Positions 11,942 to 24,522 of a stretch of DNA of 64,000 nucleotides are shown here, in pieces. Location: NCBI RefSeq assembly GCF_035582795.1, contig NC_134368.1, positions 28,394,501-28,458,500 on the forward strand, given 5' to 3'. This DNA is from Mycteria americana (taxonomy: Eukaryota > Chordata > Aves > Ciconiiformes > Ciconiidae). Each line of letters begins with the position of its first letter. Within the stretch, counting starts at the first letter, position 1. A program made the position numbers and the translations under genes. Below the pieces are notes generated by a model. It was not told where the DNA came from. It did no database searches and was given only the letters and a program-made list of their open reading frames with translations.

Positions 11942-11990
11942 TATTCCTTTGAGTGCTCTATTCCTTTGAGTGCTTTACATAGCACTCAAA
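11942..11990. repeat. 17-bp tandem duplication overlapping a 10-bp-arm hairpin
   Basis: TATTCCTTTGAGTGCTC/T is repeated at 11942 and 11959. The second copy's TTTGAGTGCT pairs perfectly with AGCACTCAAA at 11981-11990 across a 6-nt loop, giving a direct and inverted repeat combination. Confidence 0.85.
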
Positions 11991-14159
11991 CAGCTTGCTT
12001 GCTTTCAAGCCACTCACTGAAGAGTTTGTCCTTGAGTTCCCTACTCTGATAAAATTTGTAACAAACTCACTTTTTCTAAGTAGATATGAGTTAGGAAGCG
12101 TTAACTGGGGCATGTCTGGATTCTTCTCCAACCTTAATTCCAAATACTGTTCCATGTTTCGCTACGTGCAGTCCACCATTTCACCTCACTAGCCTCATTC
12201 CCTCCTAAAAGCTTCTTTCCACTGCATCAGTGACACCAAGCTAAGAAATTTGAATCACCTAAATAAATGGACCCATCTGAAGACATATGTACCTGAATTA
12301 GTGGCCCTGTCATCTTGCTGTTTTTACCTCCAGTTTTAGGCTGGAAATTCTTCAGGAAAGGTTCATGGACTGAAATCAATGTACTTTGATTGCAACGAAG
12401 TTTCTTTTATTCCTCACAGAGTTACAGCTAGGACCAACACTATTTCCATGCCGGAAGAAAGGAAGACTTGAGAGGAGGCATATCCATCTGATAACTTCAG
12501 AAAATTATATGTAGCCAAGTCTACCACAGAAGTCCATAAATAAAGCCTGTAAAATAATGAATGGTTTAAAAGGTGATAAGGATCTTGTATTGACAATATT
12601 TTACAGGAGAAGAAAGTGGAAAAATTCAATTATCAGTTGAAAACAAACTAAACAGTTTTTCATACAGCACATAATTAAATTTAAGAACTGTCTGCTACAG
12701 GCATTGTAAAGGCCAAAAGAATAAGCAGGTATTGAAAGCGGATGAGGAAAATATATGGGGAACTGAGCAGCTTCTGCTTAGGCAGGTCTAGATGACTGAT
12801 TTCCAGAAATAATTGTATATTCTTACCTTAAGCATCTACTGGATCAAAGACATATATTCAATAATACAGAGAACATCATGATTTGAGCTTTCTACACAAA
12901 CAAGTTCCTGTTTCCCCAGAGATAAAGTTTGAAGTCTAGTGAAGAAGAATGATCGTTTGCATATCTTTTATGTCATACTGTGAGCAAATTTTCTGTGCCA
13001 CATGGTGAACGCAGAGGAGAGCAAAGCACAGAGGTTGGCTTTGAGACTGACTCAGAACTGCTTGATCCCAATGTGAAATATGATTGAAATCCGTCCAATT
13101 ACAAATGAAGTAATGACCTTTAGGATGAGATTAGAGGATGATTTCTAGTTTTCTGTAAGTATGTTCCAGACAATTAATTGCGCAGTAATACCACTTAGAG
13201 AACAACAAGAGTTCTTCATTCAAAGATACGATAAGATAGAAATATGTCTCTATTAGAAGATATAACTCAAAACCTCTTGATCTGGGCATTTTTGTAAGTT
13301 CCCCCCTTGATTATGCGAGGTCATCTGCAGTTACACGTGTCACTTCTCTTAGATAAGCAACAGCAGATGTATAACAGCAGTTAAGATGTATACAAAGTCC
13401 CTTATCCCTGAGGAGAGCCGTTCGATGATTCAGCAGCAGATGACCTCATTATACATTTCTCAGAGTCAGTGTCAAAGCAGGTATTTGTAATCGCAGAGTA
13501 TGCACATGAACTCCTGACGGTACTAAATCCTGAGCACCGATAAATTAGTGAATGCAAACACTTCGTATCTGGTATTTAATGTAGCAGTTATTAACTGAAA
13601 TGTGTATGCAAGAAGCCAAATACTGAGTATGTGTGAGTATCCTGTGACTGGAAACTAGGGTTTTTTTGAGATTTTCTGCAGCATCAGCATTCTGATTCTT
13701 CAGACTGTATCTGCAAACTCCTCTGCTATGCTACTACCAAAATCCCCAGGTGCTCCCCGTCATAGAGGAGAGATCCTTTAAAACAAATCACTTTGCTAAG
13801 ATATTCTAGGGATAAGCAGGGGTTCATTAACTAGGCTTTGGTAAGTCGTGCAGTCAAGACCTTTAATGTTTTCTGTTCAAATACCTGTGCTAAAAGCAAT
13901 CCTGTGTATTTTAATGTTCTGTGGAATATTTGGGGTTTTGAATATTTTTTCCACATTTTCTAACTACAGCCTTTCTCCAGAATTGGTTCAGACGGTTCCT
14001 TCCCACAACAGACTCATCTGAAAAAAAATCACACCTTCTGGAGTTTTTGGGAATTTGAAAAGAGTGGTGTAATACAGGAAGTGTTTCTAGATGAAAAGGT
14101 GGTTTTGGTTCTTGTTGTTGTACGATACAAGCCTGGCCTGAGAATGTATATCTACTGCC

Positions 14160-14930
14160 AAGTAGACGTGCATCCCCTGCTGCATCTTCCCACATCCGTG
14201 CACCGAGCACTTCCATCACCAGCACAACCAGCGACTTCCCATTCCCCCCGTTCCTTGAGAAGAGAAGCTAGGTCCCCTGCATTAGTCTGTCCGATGACTG
14301 TCCGTGTCCCCAGACGTGAGCTGCTGCAGCACTGTGACCGTAAAGGGTCTCCCGTCAGGTTGGCCCTGCATGGCTGGTGAAGCTGCAGCTGCGTGCAGCA
14401 GGGGCCGGCACGGCTGTGGGGACGGGGTGGGACAGAGCAGGACATGTCGGGGGGTTATCTCAGCTTCATGGCGGGACATTTTGGGGGCAGAAAGGCGGGG
14501 AAGGAACCAGCCCCTACTGATGCTTCAGGGGAGCACGGTTTCCATGGCAACCCCTCCAGACGTTCCCTCCCGGGGGTGGATGCCACAAAGAGAGCGTTGA
14601 CATAGCAACCCCATCCTGGGGTGAGAGGGCGTTGCTGTGGCAACACCTCGCCAGCCCCGGCTTGGCAGGGGAGGCGGCAGGCCAGGCCGAGGGAGGCCAG
14701 GCCGAGGGAGGCCAGGCCGAGAGAGGCCAGGCCGAGGGAGGCCAGGCGGAGAGAGGCCAGGTGGAGGGAGACCAGGCGGAAGGAGGCCAGGCGGATGGAG
14801 GCCAGGCGGGGGGAGGCCAGGCAGTGGTCACCGGTGGAGGGCAGGGATGGCCACACGTGTCCCACCCGCCTCCGCCCGCACCGAACCTGGACCGGAGGGG
14901 CAGCTGCCTCCAGCCGGTCACACAGCCGGG
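14160..14930. other. GC/CpG-rich island around the minisatellite
   Basis: In contrast to the AT-rich intron, this stretch is rich in G, C and CpG (for example around 14315-14345, 14455-14510 and 14860-14935). Its frames on both strands are long because stop codons are rare in such DNA. It is not a convincing exon: no recognised peptide was found. It could be a CpG island, an internal promoter or simply minisatellite-linked GC drift. Confidence 0.5.
14680..14826. repeat. GC-rich minisatellite, 15-bp unit, about 9.8 copies
   Basis: Nine full units and one partial unit of GGCCAGGCCGAGGGA-like sequence run head to tail. Later copies carry substitutions (GCC to GCG, GTG and so on). The unit is a multiple of three, so it stays open in several frames on both strands and creates artefactual Gly/Gln/Ala/Glu or Trp/Pro/Ser repeats. 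It lies within a CpG-rich island in GRXCR1 intron 1. Confidence 0.95.
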
Positions 14931-16124
14931 AGCGTTTTATTCGTGAGAAACGTACGCTACTGAAAAGCCTGTATAACAGAAAGGATCTGGAGCTCCTAGT
15001 CTCCCTGTTCGTGCACCTCCTTGGTATAAGTGAAATTATCTCTTGCTGAAACACTAAAACTGAGGGTGTCGGCAGCTCTGGAGCTGGGGACGTGGCCTGC
15101 TAATTGCATCAGAAGCATAAACCCCTTCTCTGCACATCCAAAGTAATTGTGGTCTTATTTCAGTACATGACTAGTATTTTTATTCTCTACTACTTAGAAT
15201 ACTGTTAAAATGCAAATGAGTATGAATATTTCCTATATTTTCCCATAGAAAGTAGTAGAGAAATGGTTCTTGTTTCCTTGAAATAAATATAATTCTCTTC
15301 ATGACCAATTTTGACAACTAGGCCATCACTATGATGGCTTCCAGGTGACAGAGAGCAAAAATCCTTGGGTTGTCCGGCATATTACTAAGTAGTGCAATGA
15401 TCATTTCATGCCAGACCAGGTTTCCATCCCGACGTGCAACGTAATGGAGCTCAGCCAAAGGTTTTACACAGGTCTCCCCTCATTTCCACTGTTTCAGCAT
15501 GGGTCCTTTCCTCCATTTCCATACTTACACACTCCACTGGCCTTCCAGCCTCCTCTGAAAGGTCACCTTCTGCTAAATGAGCTACCGATCTCATTCTCAG
15601 GCAGGGCCTGCTGGTGTCTATTACGAAAGGACAGGCTTGGTTAACAAACCTGATTAATGCCTTTGTGAACATTGCATCAGAGGGGATATGGGTGAAGAGA
15701 CAGACATAACGTACTTGGTCTTTACAGTATTTTCCAGCAAGGTGCCTCAGGTAGAGCTAACATTTAAGGTTGTAAAGTGCAAGTCAGTATTCAGCTCAAT
15801 AAAGAATTAGCTTATTAATGTTTAGAGAGAGAGGTGGGAAAGAGTTAAGAATCAGGTGGAAGTTTGTTAAGAGAAGGAGAGCTTCTGGGGTGGTCAGGTT
15901 CACTTTCATCTTTCTTTATTTATAGGTGACCTGGAAAAGTGAATACACAGCAGGACATGCAGAGCTTACAAACCGGTAGGGCTAGCTAATATCATAGAGA
16001 AAATAAAATGAAAGACAGCAGCACAACCAACTGTCTCCCAAAGAAGGCAGATGATGCAAAACGCTGTTAAGGAAAGTTTCTGGTACAATAGTACAAGCAA
16101 AGGTTTTAGGGTGGGTGGTGCGTT

Positions 16125-16194
16125 GCATACCACTCCAGCCCCTGGAGCATATATCAATAGCATACCACTCCAGCCCCTGGAGAATATAGCAATA
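16125..16194. repeat. tandem duplication, 35-bp unit x2
   Basis: Two 35-bp copies beginning GCATACCACTCCAGCCCCTG differ at two positions, both near the 3' end of the unit. This is an ordinary recent segmental duplication inside intron 1. Confidence 0.9.
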
Positions 16195-16217
16195 CAATCC
16201 CCCAAACTCTTGGGGAG

Positions 16218-16234
16218 GAGAGAGAGAGAGAGAG
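16218..16234. repeat. (AG)n microsatellite
   Basis: About eight AG units, embedded in a purine-rich context in intron 1. Confidence 0.9.
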
Positions 16235-19200
16235 GCCTGCACTTTCACTGGAGAAGTCATGATGTTGTCCTCATCACTTCTGTGGCAGATGATCAGTGCT
16301 GACACTCCAGCATCATTGAAATCACTCTCTGAACTCAAAGACCTCTGCTAGGACTGGACTAAGATAGTAAAAGGTCTCCTGAAATTTCCCTTCATATTCT
16401 CATCCATGCACTCTGCCCCATCACTCCCAAATGAGCATAGCTTGCAAAAGTAAAAGGCATGCTGGATTGCTTGTACCTACTAGTAGCAAAGTTAGGGAAA
16501 CCTGCTGATAACCTAAAGCCATAGCATTTTCTGTAGTAATGCCACTTATATGGATGGAGATAAATCCCTGAGCTGTAGGTACCTCCTCTGAGGTATAAAG
16601 TTCCAGTGTATGTTCCTAGTGTTAACAAGTCTGGAAAACTAATTATTGAGCAGCGTCACACTGAAATCCACTGAAGAATAGGAAAAATTGTAATGACATA
16701 GAGGATCAAGTGATTATGAAAAGTAGGTTTCTGTTTGTTACAGAAAATTCAATGTTAGAAGGAAAACTGGATCACCACTGGAATGGATGTAGTGTCCCTT
16801 CACCACTACCTTTGTACCTTCCTAAGGGCTTTGATCTGTGACCACAGTGCATGGGACAGTGATTCAGCTGATTCAGCTGATTAAGTCACAGTTAAAACAG
16901 GTAGTTTCCAGGGCTGGTGGCTGAATAGCCACACTGATTTAAAACGGAAGATGTTCAGGTCTGTGAGCTTTTAATTGGAGCCTGGGGTTGGTCAGTACTT
17001 AGGATATTGGTATTTATTGTTCTCATGTTCTCGTATAAATCAGCTGTAAAACACTGAGCTCAGACAAGTCTATTATTAGACTGTGCATGATGTTTTAGGG
17101 TTTGCTGCTATGGGACTTGAAATACATATTTGACGTAGACTTGAAATGATCAGTAAATAGACTTTACACTATCTAAACCTCTGAAAGTGATATACAAGCT
17201 TTGAGTTAAAAAAGACTTAGCTGTCTCATTTTTTAAAAATGAAGGTATGGGATGTCCTGACTTTTCAATACACTCAGCATTGGGAAGCTTAGCAACAAAA
17301 CCATGGTTAAATTTATCACTTCTTCAAGATTGAATCAATAACTGAAGAAAAAAAAAATTGTTAGACTTTTATGCTGGAAGTCTGATCAGCATGTACTGGA
17401 CATCTGTCCAACCTTCCAGAGCACCGCATGGCCTCAAAATTATCCTTGCTCTGAGGTGTCTTGATCCTTGTAAAGGATCCATAAATAAGGACACTGTTAT
17501 TGAGACACTCAGGTGCACTGTATGGGGCTAAGCAGAGGCAAGCCCTGGGACAATAAACATTTCTGTTCTGTGTTTACATATGTTTCTGCTTCAGAGGATA
17601 TAATAAGCAGGTACTTTGACTGCTTCTTGAATCACACCTACATCTGCAGGTGAGTGAAAATCGTTATGACACTGAATTAAAATTTCCCCACTGGCTGCAG
17701 TATTTTTATCTGTTTAGCATAGGTAATGACTACATACATTGCAAGACAGCTGAGAACTAACCTTTACGCATTTTGCAGTAGAGGTCAGCCATTAGTGGCA
17801 TGAGCAGTGCTGTTTTGAATCTGTGCACACCAGCCTTCCCTGAGACAGAGACTGAACTGACACACTTCCTAGCAAGGGTCTGTGAAACACACTGGAGTCT
17901 CAAGTATAACCAAACTCTGGTAGATGCAGGATGGAAGCAGCAGTGAGGAAAAGATAATTTTGCACTTCATTAGCACTTTATCTCTTCTGTTGATAGAAAA
18001 CAACTTCTGACAACTGACTGGTACTGAACAGAGTTGTCTCAGGCTTACTCCAGCTAGGATCTAAGTGCCTGTGGTCCAAGCAGATTGTGCAGCCTGTAGG
18101 AAAAAGCAGAGCTGCTGCCCTGGGCTGTGAGGGAGAACAGAAATAAATTGTTCCCTCTGTGAAGTCTACGCCATGTGGCTACTTTCCCAAACAGAATGAT
18201 TTATTAATAAGCCTCATCCCTTGGCCTTATCCTTTGCATGACAAATGGTGTAGCAAAGAAGCTATGGTAATACTGCAGTGAATATGTATATACAGATTAT
18301 GTAGTACTAGAGTGAATCAAGACTTTAGGTATAGATTCAAAAAACCCATAGGCTCCTAAAGAAGGATTTACACATCAAGCTCCAAAACTGTGATCCTCCA
18401 AATCTCTCTTTGGTGCCACCTTGTCTCAAAGGCAGCAAAAGCCTTTTATTAATGAAAATTTGACTAATGATCTGCCTTGGTCATGTGCCTCAGCATCTCA
18501 GTGTTGACAGGACATGACAGTTACCTCCTACTCATGTCCTATGGGAACCACAAAATAGGTTTTCCTTTGCCTGTCTCACCTGCAGGGCTTGATGCAGTAG
18601 ATGTCCTCTGAGCATGCCTAGTGGATCAGATCCTACACAAACTGTACATAAGCAGATGCTGCTTTGTTACAAATCGTGTCTGCAGGAGGCAGTGGTGGGA
18701 GTTGTACTTTGAATTAGACAGTCACAAGACAGCATGAATAAGTTGATGGATCAGGATTGGAACACAGGCTTGCTGATTCTCAACTTGCCATTCCAAATAC
18801 TATACTTCAGCATCATGCTTGACTTCCATTTCTTTCTTTCTTGCTTGCTCTTAAGCATTATAGTGAAGGCATTTGCTTCAGCATGGAGGTATCCCAGAAA
18901 AGCTCGTAGCCTGTGACTTGCTTCTTAGGGACAAGAGGTTGGGAGGAGACTGAATCCGGATAGCCAAGTCATGAGAGATTGCAGATAATGATGTTCTGCC
19001 ACCTTGTTTCATCCTCTCTCTTTAAATCTAAAAATACATTTGCTTTCTTTTTGAAAGAAAGAAAGAGTGTACTGTTCTCAGGCAATGAATGTGAATGCCA
19101 AATGGAAAAAGGTGCATCCTGGTTGTTGTAAGTGAGATTCCTAAATCATATTGGCCTCAGGAAATTCTCTGAACTAAAAATAGTCATAAACTGAGAAAGT

Positions 19201-22200
19201 ATGAGGAGGAAATATCATATATACTTGACACTCTCTTACTTTTAATTATCTTTCTGGTAGATGACCTGGAATACTAGAAGAATACTGGGTCTGAGCCCAT
19301 GTACTGCTCTGGTACTCTTACACAATGTCCCTTTGTGGAACTGCTCAAGAAGGTGCTCAACCTTTGAATTAACATGAAAAATGCTTCATCTTACTTCAAA
19401 CTGATGAGAAAAAATGTAATGTTATGTAAACAGCCTATAAAAAAATTCTTAGGATGCTAGTGCAGAATTTTTTTCTACTTATTCTAACAGTAGGAAATAT
19501 TTTTTTTCTAAATTGTCCTCTTACAACAGAGATGAAAAAGATGAACTGATTAGTCTTAATTGTTAATTAGTAGCAATAACCATTCACTTTTTTTCTGGCT
19601 GTGGAGCTCAACTCAGTAACTCATCAGGACAATTATGAGAAAATATCTTTTTAAATATTCTTAAAACTAGAAATTCTTAGAACTAGAAAATAAAATCAAG
19701 AAAAGTTGGGGCTATTCCCCTTTCTTTGACATGGTACAACAGGCTGCCTACTAGCTCATTTGCTGTGTCCTCTTGCCCCTGAATATCTGCATGGCTTTGA
19801 CACAGCATACACAAAGTTTGTGGAACACATAAAGCTGAAATAAATTGCCTACAAATATGAAATGTCCTATATGCTTAATTACTAGCATCATTCTTGGTCA
19901 TTGACCCCTAACTTCTGTGTACAAATAAATTACTTTGCAACCAAATATTTAAGGGGCCTCATTGCACCTGAGTGTCTTAGGTGAGGTATGTTTTAGTTAC
20001 ATTTACAAACATGGAAGCAAATATTTGGCTATGCTGGGCCAATTTGTGACCAGATTGGAGAGCTTTGCAGTTGTGTAATTGCAAAAATATAGTAATAATG
20101 AGGATGAAACACAGCTCCTTTATTAAAAAAAAAAGTTCAAAAGAATGGGGGATGATCTTTACCTTAGTGGTATGATTCTCCAGGCATGTACTAATGCTTT
20201 TGATTTTATGCCATAGAAAACATTAGCAAAAATACTTTCTAACAAGTTAATTAAATAACAATTACACTTAGTTTACAGATCTCAGAACTGTTTCAGTTCT
20301 GGACTAGGATTTGCAAACACTTACACTAGTATCTGCAAACACAAGCTAGACAAATATAAATGTACGCATGCCATACCGGTATTGTGTTACAATGACCCAG
20401 GAAAACCGCATTTTGTCAGTTGACCAAAGCCACATTTCAGGAGTCACCTGCTGCCAATTTAATTGACGTGTAGGTGTCATTGAGGCCTGTTTCCTTCCCT
20501 AAGAGAGAAAAAATGAAGTCATGCTTTATTTGCAGATAACGCTTGCTAGACTGCTTTGGTCTGTCAGCAGCCTGCTCTGACATTTGTCTACTAGTGTTGA
20601 CAGTTTATTACACACTACACCAACACAAGGTACATGATTAACGGCTTGAAGGAAAGAAATGGTCAAAGAGATAGTGCTTTTTTTTGGCTGGAGCTTTAAC
20701 CTGTGACTGCAATGTTCGGCAGCATCATAAGTTTGTAGCTTAAGTGCAATAAAATATGCTTCAGAATGGAATTTGCAGCCAGAGAGAAAAGGGTATGACT
20801 TTCATGCATGAAAACCTTCCTCATCCTGCAACATCCAGTATTAGGTAGTACAAAGCAAGAAACTCCGATCTCACTGAATTTTCCCAAAACTTGTAAAATA
20901 AATAGTAATTAGGACAGCATCCCCAGCCTGTTGCTTTTGAAAAGGAGTTGGAAAAATATAGCGTCTCATCCAAGCAAGCAATCTTGTGGTTTTGCTTGAC
21001 ACAGTAGTTATGTTGTGGAGAGGCTGCCACAGCACAACTCTTTACAGCCTCCATCATACAAAGCAACAGAAATGGTCACAGGCGAGCAGCTGGAGTCAGT
21101 GAGGTAGAGACTCATTTCACACATGGCAAGAAAGAAGACACAAAACCCATCATTCATTGCTAGTATGAATTGTGGAAAGCATTTTAACAACCTTAGTACA
21201 ATTTTGCTTTGGAACTATAGCTAGAGACACCATCCATCAATGTCAGAGGAGTATGTGTTCTATACCACAGAAATACCACATGCAGACTCGTTCTTCCTCC
21301 ACTCACAAGAAATATGGGAAAACTTACTGGCCAATATTTGCACAAGTTTATAACAACATGCAATGTTATATCCTGCACTTGCAAATCAGTCAATGCTGGT
21401 GCAAAGGCAAAGAAATTTTTCTTTACTCTTGATAGTCTTGTTTGGAACACTGCTGATTGCTAATTATCTAACAACTTATAAAAATAGTAAGAATTGACAG
21501 CAGTCATACTCTATTATTTAAGAAAAATCTATTTCCCCATACGACTTCTGTAAGACAGAAAGCAGCCAGTTTCTAAACCTGCCAATGAAGTTACAGCTTT
21601 TTAAAGAAAATGTGATCTTTTCCTGCGCAGCTGCTCATGTTCTGCTCTTGGTTTACTACATCTAAATGCAAAGGACTCTCCCTCCCAGCCCCACAGGCAA
21701 CTGTGAAGCTTTTCATTGCTCTTCAAGTGGAGAATGTCATAAGAGACAGACCGATAGGCACAGTGAAAAATGAGACCTTTAAGCATTATTGCTGGAGTTC
21801 CTTCCACCTATCACAGGTATTAATCTGCATCTTGAGAACTTCCCTTTCCAGTTGATGATGCTTTCAATCAGATTCTCAAACATGCAGTGGATAAGTCCAG
21901 TTGTTCTTCCAAATCCCACCGTTATCCAAAAATATAACCTACTCAGTCCCTCTAAGTCCAAACTTAAGGTGTCATGAAGATTTAAAAGGGACAGCAGTTT
22001 CTAAATGACTTGTTCAGGAAATAGATTCTGTTCATTGAAATCTGTCTGCAAAATCTTGCCCTGGCAGCTATTGTTTTTGTATCTGCTGGGTGGACAGGCC
22101 TTTTGCAAACCTATCTGCTTGGTGCATGATGTTCTTGTGGATCCCCATGTGAGACACTGTGGGGTGGAAGGGCACTTTTACAGGTCAATATTTGCAGCTG

Positions 22201-23094
22201 GATACAGGTGACTAATACTATCTTTTTTTCTGCTGCCACTGACTGGGAGCAGCCTTGAACCATTTAGCTCCTTCAACGAGGTAGTTTTATCGTCAGCTGC
22301 TCTAGCAATTCTCTTTTGAAGTCACAACAGATAAGGACAAGAGTCATCAAAAAAGGAGAGATGTCTAGTGAGCTTTCTGACCTGCCTTTCATCCTGTCTC
22401 AATTCTCATTTTGGCAGAAGGTTATGCAACTGGCAGAAATGTAATCAGTATGGGGTTTCAGCATTGTTTGAAGACATGATATGATATTAGAATAAATGTT
22501 GTTATTGATTTTTCTTGCTGCAGGGGATTAAATGATATCTATGCAAAGGCGCCACTGAAATGTTGCTCCAAAAGAAAAGCAGACAGCGAATTTAATCATC
22601 TCAGCATCTGCATTTGTAGTCATATTCCTTGACCAGAACACATTTAACTGTATGACATGATATAGATCCTAGCCCTATTGTAAGGAACATTATTATATGA
22701 AAAGTATGATTATAAGAATAACAATTTCTGTTTTATTTAAGAAATATACATCTCTGGGCCAAATCCTGGATCAGACTAGACCATAAAGCTGCTCACACTG
22801 ACCTTGCTAAAGAATTACTCCAACCGCAGATGTGATATATATGGAATAACTAACTTGGCAGCTATTTTGACTAACAGGTTTAGGAGCTGGTATAAAGCAT
22901 ACCACCTGATACATTCTGATTTTCAGACATTTTACCTATTTGGTTAAAAAGCCAAAAAAAAGCTTATACCTTAGATTTTTTCAGCAACAAGGTCTGTAAC
23001 TCTGCTCCACAGAGATGTATTCTATTTTGCTCACACAGAAATGGTGGATGAGTCATTTTTCCCTTTTGTACCTCAAGAGGACTTCAAATTAACA

Positions 23095-23463
23095 GATGTC
23101 TGCTGGAAATACAATACAGCAGAGAGCAAACAGTCTAGGAGGTTCCTGGAGTGTGTGGAGGATAGCTTCCTGACACAGCTGGTGAGTGAGCCAGCTAGGG
23201 GAGGCTGGACCTGTTCTTTGTGAACAGAGAAAGACTTGTGGGTGATGTGATGGTTGGAGGTCGTCTTGCACACAGCGATCATGAAATGATGGAGTCAGCC
23301 GACTGAATATGAGCCAGCAGGGTGCCCAGGTGGCTAAGAAGGCCAATAGCATCCTGGCTTGTATCAGAAATAGTGTGGCCAGCAGGACTAGGGAAGTGAT
23401 TGTCCTCCTGTATTCGGCACTGGTGAGGCCACACCTCAAATACTGTGTTCAGTTTTGGGCCCC
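23095..23463 (+). mobile_element. CR1 LINE, 5' portion of a copy split by an LTR
   Basis: CR1 reverse-transcriptase ORF sequence in two blocks. The first, about 23095-23290, contains the segments reading RRFLECVEDSFLTQLVSEPARG and a VNREGLVGDV-like relic. The second, about 23297-23463, runs from GCCAGCAGGGTGCCCAGGTG to TTCAGTTTTGGGCCCC. The consensus sequence between the blocks is missing, so this copy carries an internal deletion as well as 5' truncation. It is broken at 23463 by insertion of the LTR described next and resumes at 24032. It is degraded and non-functional. Confidence 0.88.
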
Positions 23464-24026
23464 TGTCGTGGTTTAATCCCAGCCGGCAGCTAAGCACCAC
23501 CCAGCTGCTCAATCGCTCCCCCCCAGGGGGATGGGGAAGAGAATCGGAAGAGTAAAAGTGAAAAAAGCTCGTGGGTTGAGGTAAGAACAGTTTAATAACT
23601 GAAATAAAATAAAATAAAATAATAATAATAATAATAATGATAGTAGAATATACAAAGCAAGTGATGCATGATGCAGTTGCTCACCACCAACTGACCAATG
23701 CCCAACCAGTCCCTGAGCAGCAGCCCCCCAGCCAGCTTCCCCCTAGTTTATATACTGAGCATGACGTCATATGGTATGGAATATCCCTTTGGCCAGTTTG
23801 GGTCAGCTGTCCTGGCTGTGCCCCCTCCCAGCTTCTTGTGCATCTCCAGCCTTCTCAGTCGGTGGAGCATGAGAAGCTGAAAAGTTCTTGATTTAGTGTA
23901 AGCACTACTTAGCAACAACTCAACCATCAGTGTGTTATCAACATTATTGTCATACTAAATCCAAAACACAGCACTATGCCAGCTACTAGGAAGAAAATTA
24001 ACTCTATCCCAGCTGAAACCAGGACA
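23464..24026 (+). mobile_element. solo LTR of an avian endogenous retrovirus, inserted in CR1
   Basis: A 563-bp element that begins TGTCGTGGTTTAA and ends CCAGGACA (TG...CA boundaries). It is flanked by an imperfect 5-bp target duplication, GCCCC at 23459-23463 and TCCCC at 24027-24031, and the interrupted CR1 continues seamlessly after removal. It contains a TTTATATA box (23747-23754), a perfect TGACGTCA cAMP-response-like site (23762-23769) and an expanded AAAAT/AAT microsatellite (23602-23639). No internal retroviral genes or primer-binding site follow, so it is a solo LTR left by recombination. The 5-bp duplication suggests an ERVL-type or class I element; the exact family is not determined here. 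Confidence 0.9.
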
Positions 24027-24031
24027 TCCCC

Positions 24032-24522
24032 TCACTATAAGAAAGACATTGAGGTGCTGGAGCGTGTCCAGAGAAGGGCGACGAACCTGGTGAAGGGTCT
24101 GGAGCGCTAGTCTTTTGAGGAGGGGCTGAGGGAACTGGGGTTGTTTAGCCTGGAGAAGAGGATGCTCAGGGGAGACCTTATCGCTCTCTACAACTACCTG
24201 AAAGGAGGTTGTAGTGAGGTGGGGGTCGGTCTCTTCTCCCAAGTAACAAGCCATAGGACGAGAGGAAATGGCCTCAAGTTGTGCCAGGGGAGGTTTAGAT
24301 TGGATATTAGGAAAAATTTCTTCACTGAAAGGGTTGTCAAGCATTGGAAGCGGCTGCCCAGGGAAGTGGTTGAGTCACTGTCCCTGGAGGTATTTGAAAG
24401 ACGTGTAGATGTGGTGCTTAGTGATATGGTTTAATGGTGAACTTGGCAGTGCTAGGTTAATGGTTGGACTCGATCTTAAAGGTCTTTTACAGCCTAAACG
24501 ATTCTGTGATTCTATGATTCTA
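24032..24522 (+). mobile_element. CR1 LINE, 3' portion of the split copy
   Basis: Continuation of the interrupted CR1: TCACTATAAGAAAGACATTG, then the C-terminal reverse-transcriptase blocks and the 3' UTR, ending in ATTCTGTGATTCTATGATTCT-like family repeats. The frame carries a nonsense TAG at 24108-24110 where functional copies encode a charged residue, and the 3' UTR has a small deletion near GACTCGATCTTAAAGG. It belongs to the same family as the copy at 5.2-5.7 kb but is more decayed. Confidence 0.92.

Noticed and set aside
14455..15054. Overlapping long open frames on both strands with Ser/Leu/Ala, Trp/Pro or Gly/Gln repeats
   Set aside because: They are produced by the 15-bp GC-rich minisatellite and stop-poor GC DNA; no recognisable protein.
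15390..15830. Possible old retroelement with a 73-codon minus-strand frame
   Set aside because: Looked repeat-like, but I could not match it to a known family or find boundaries.
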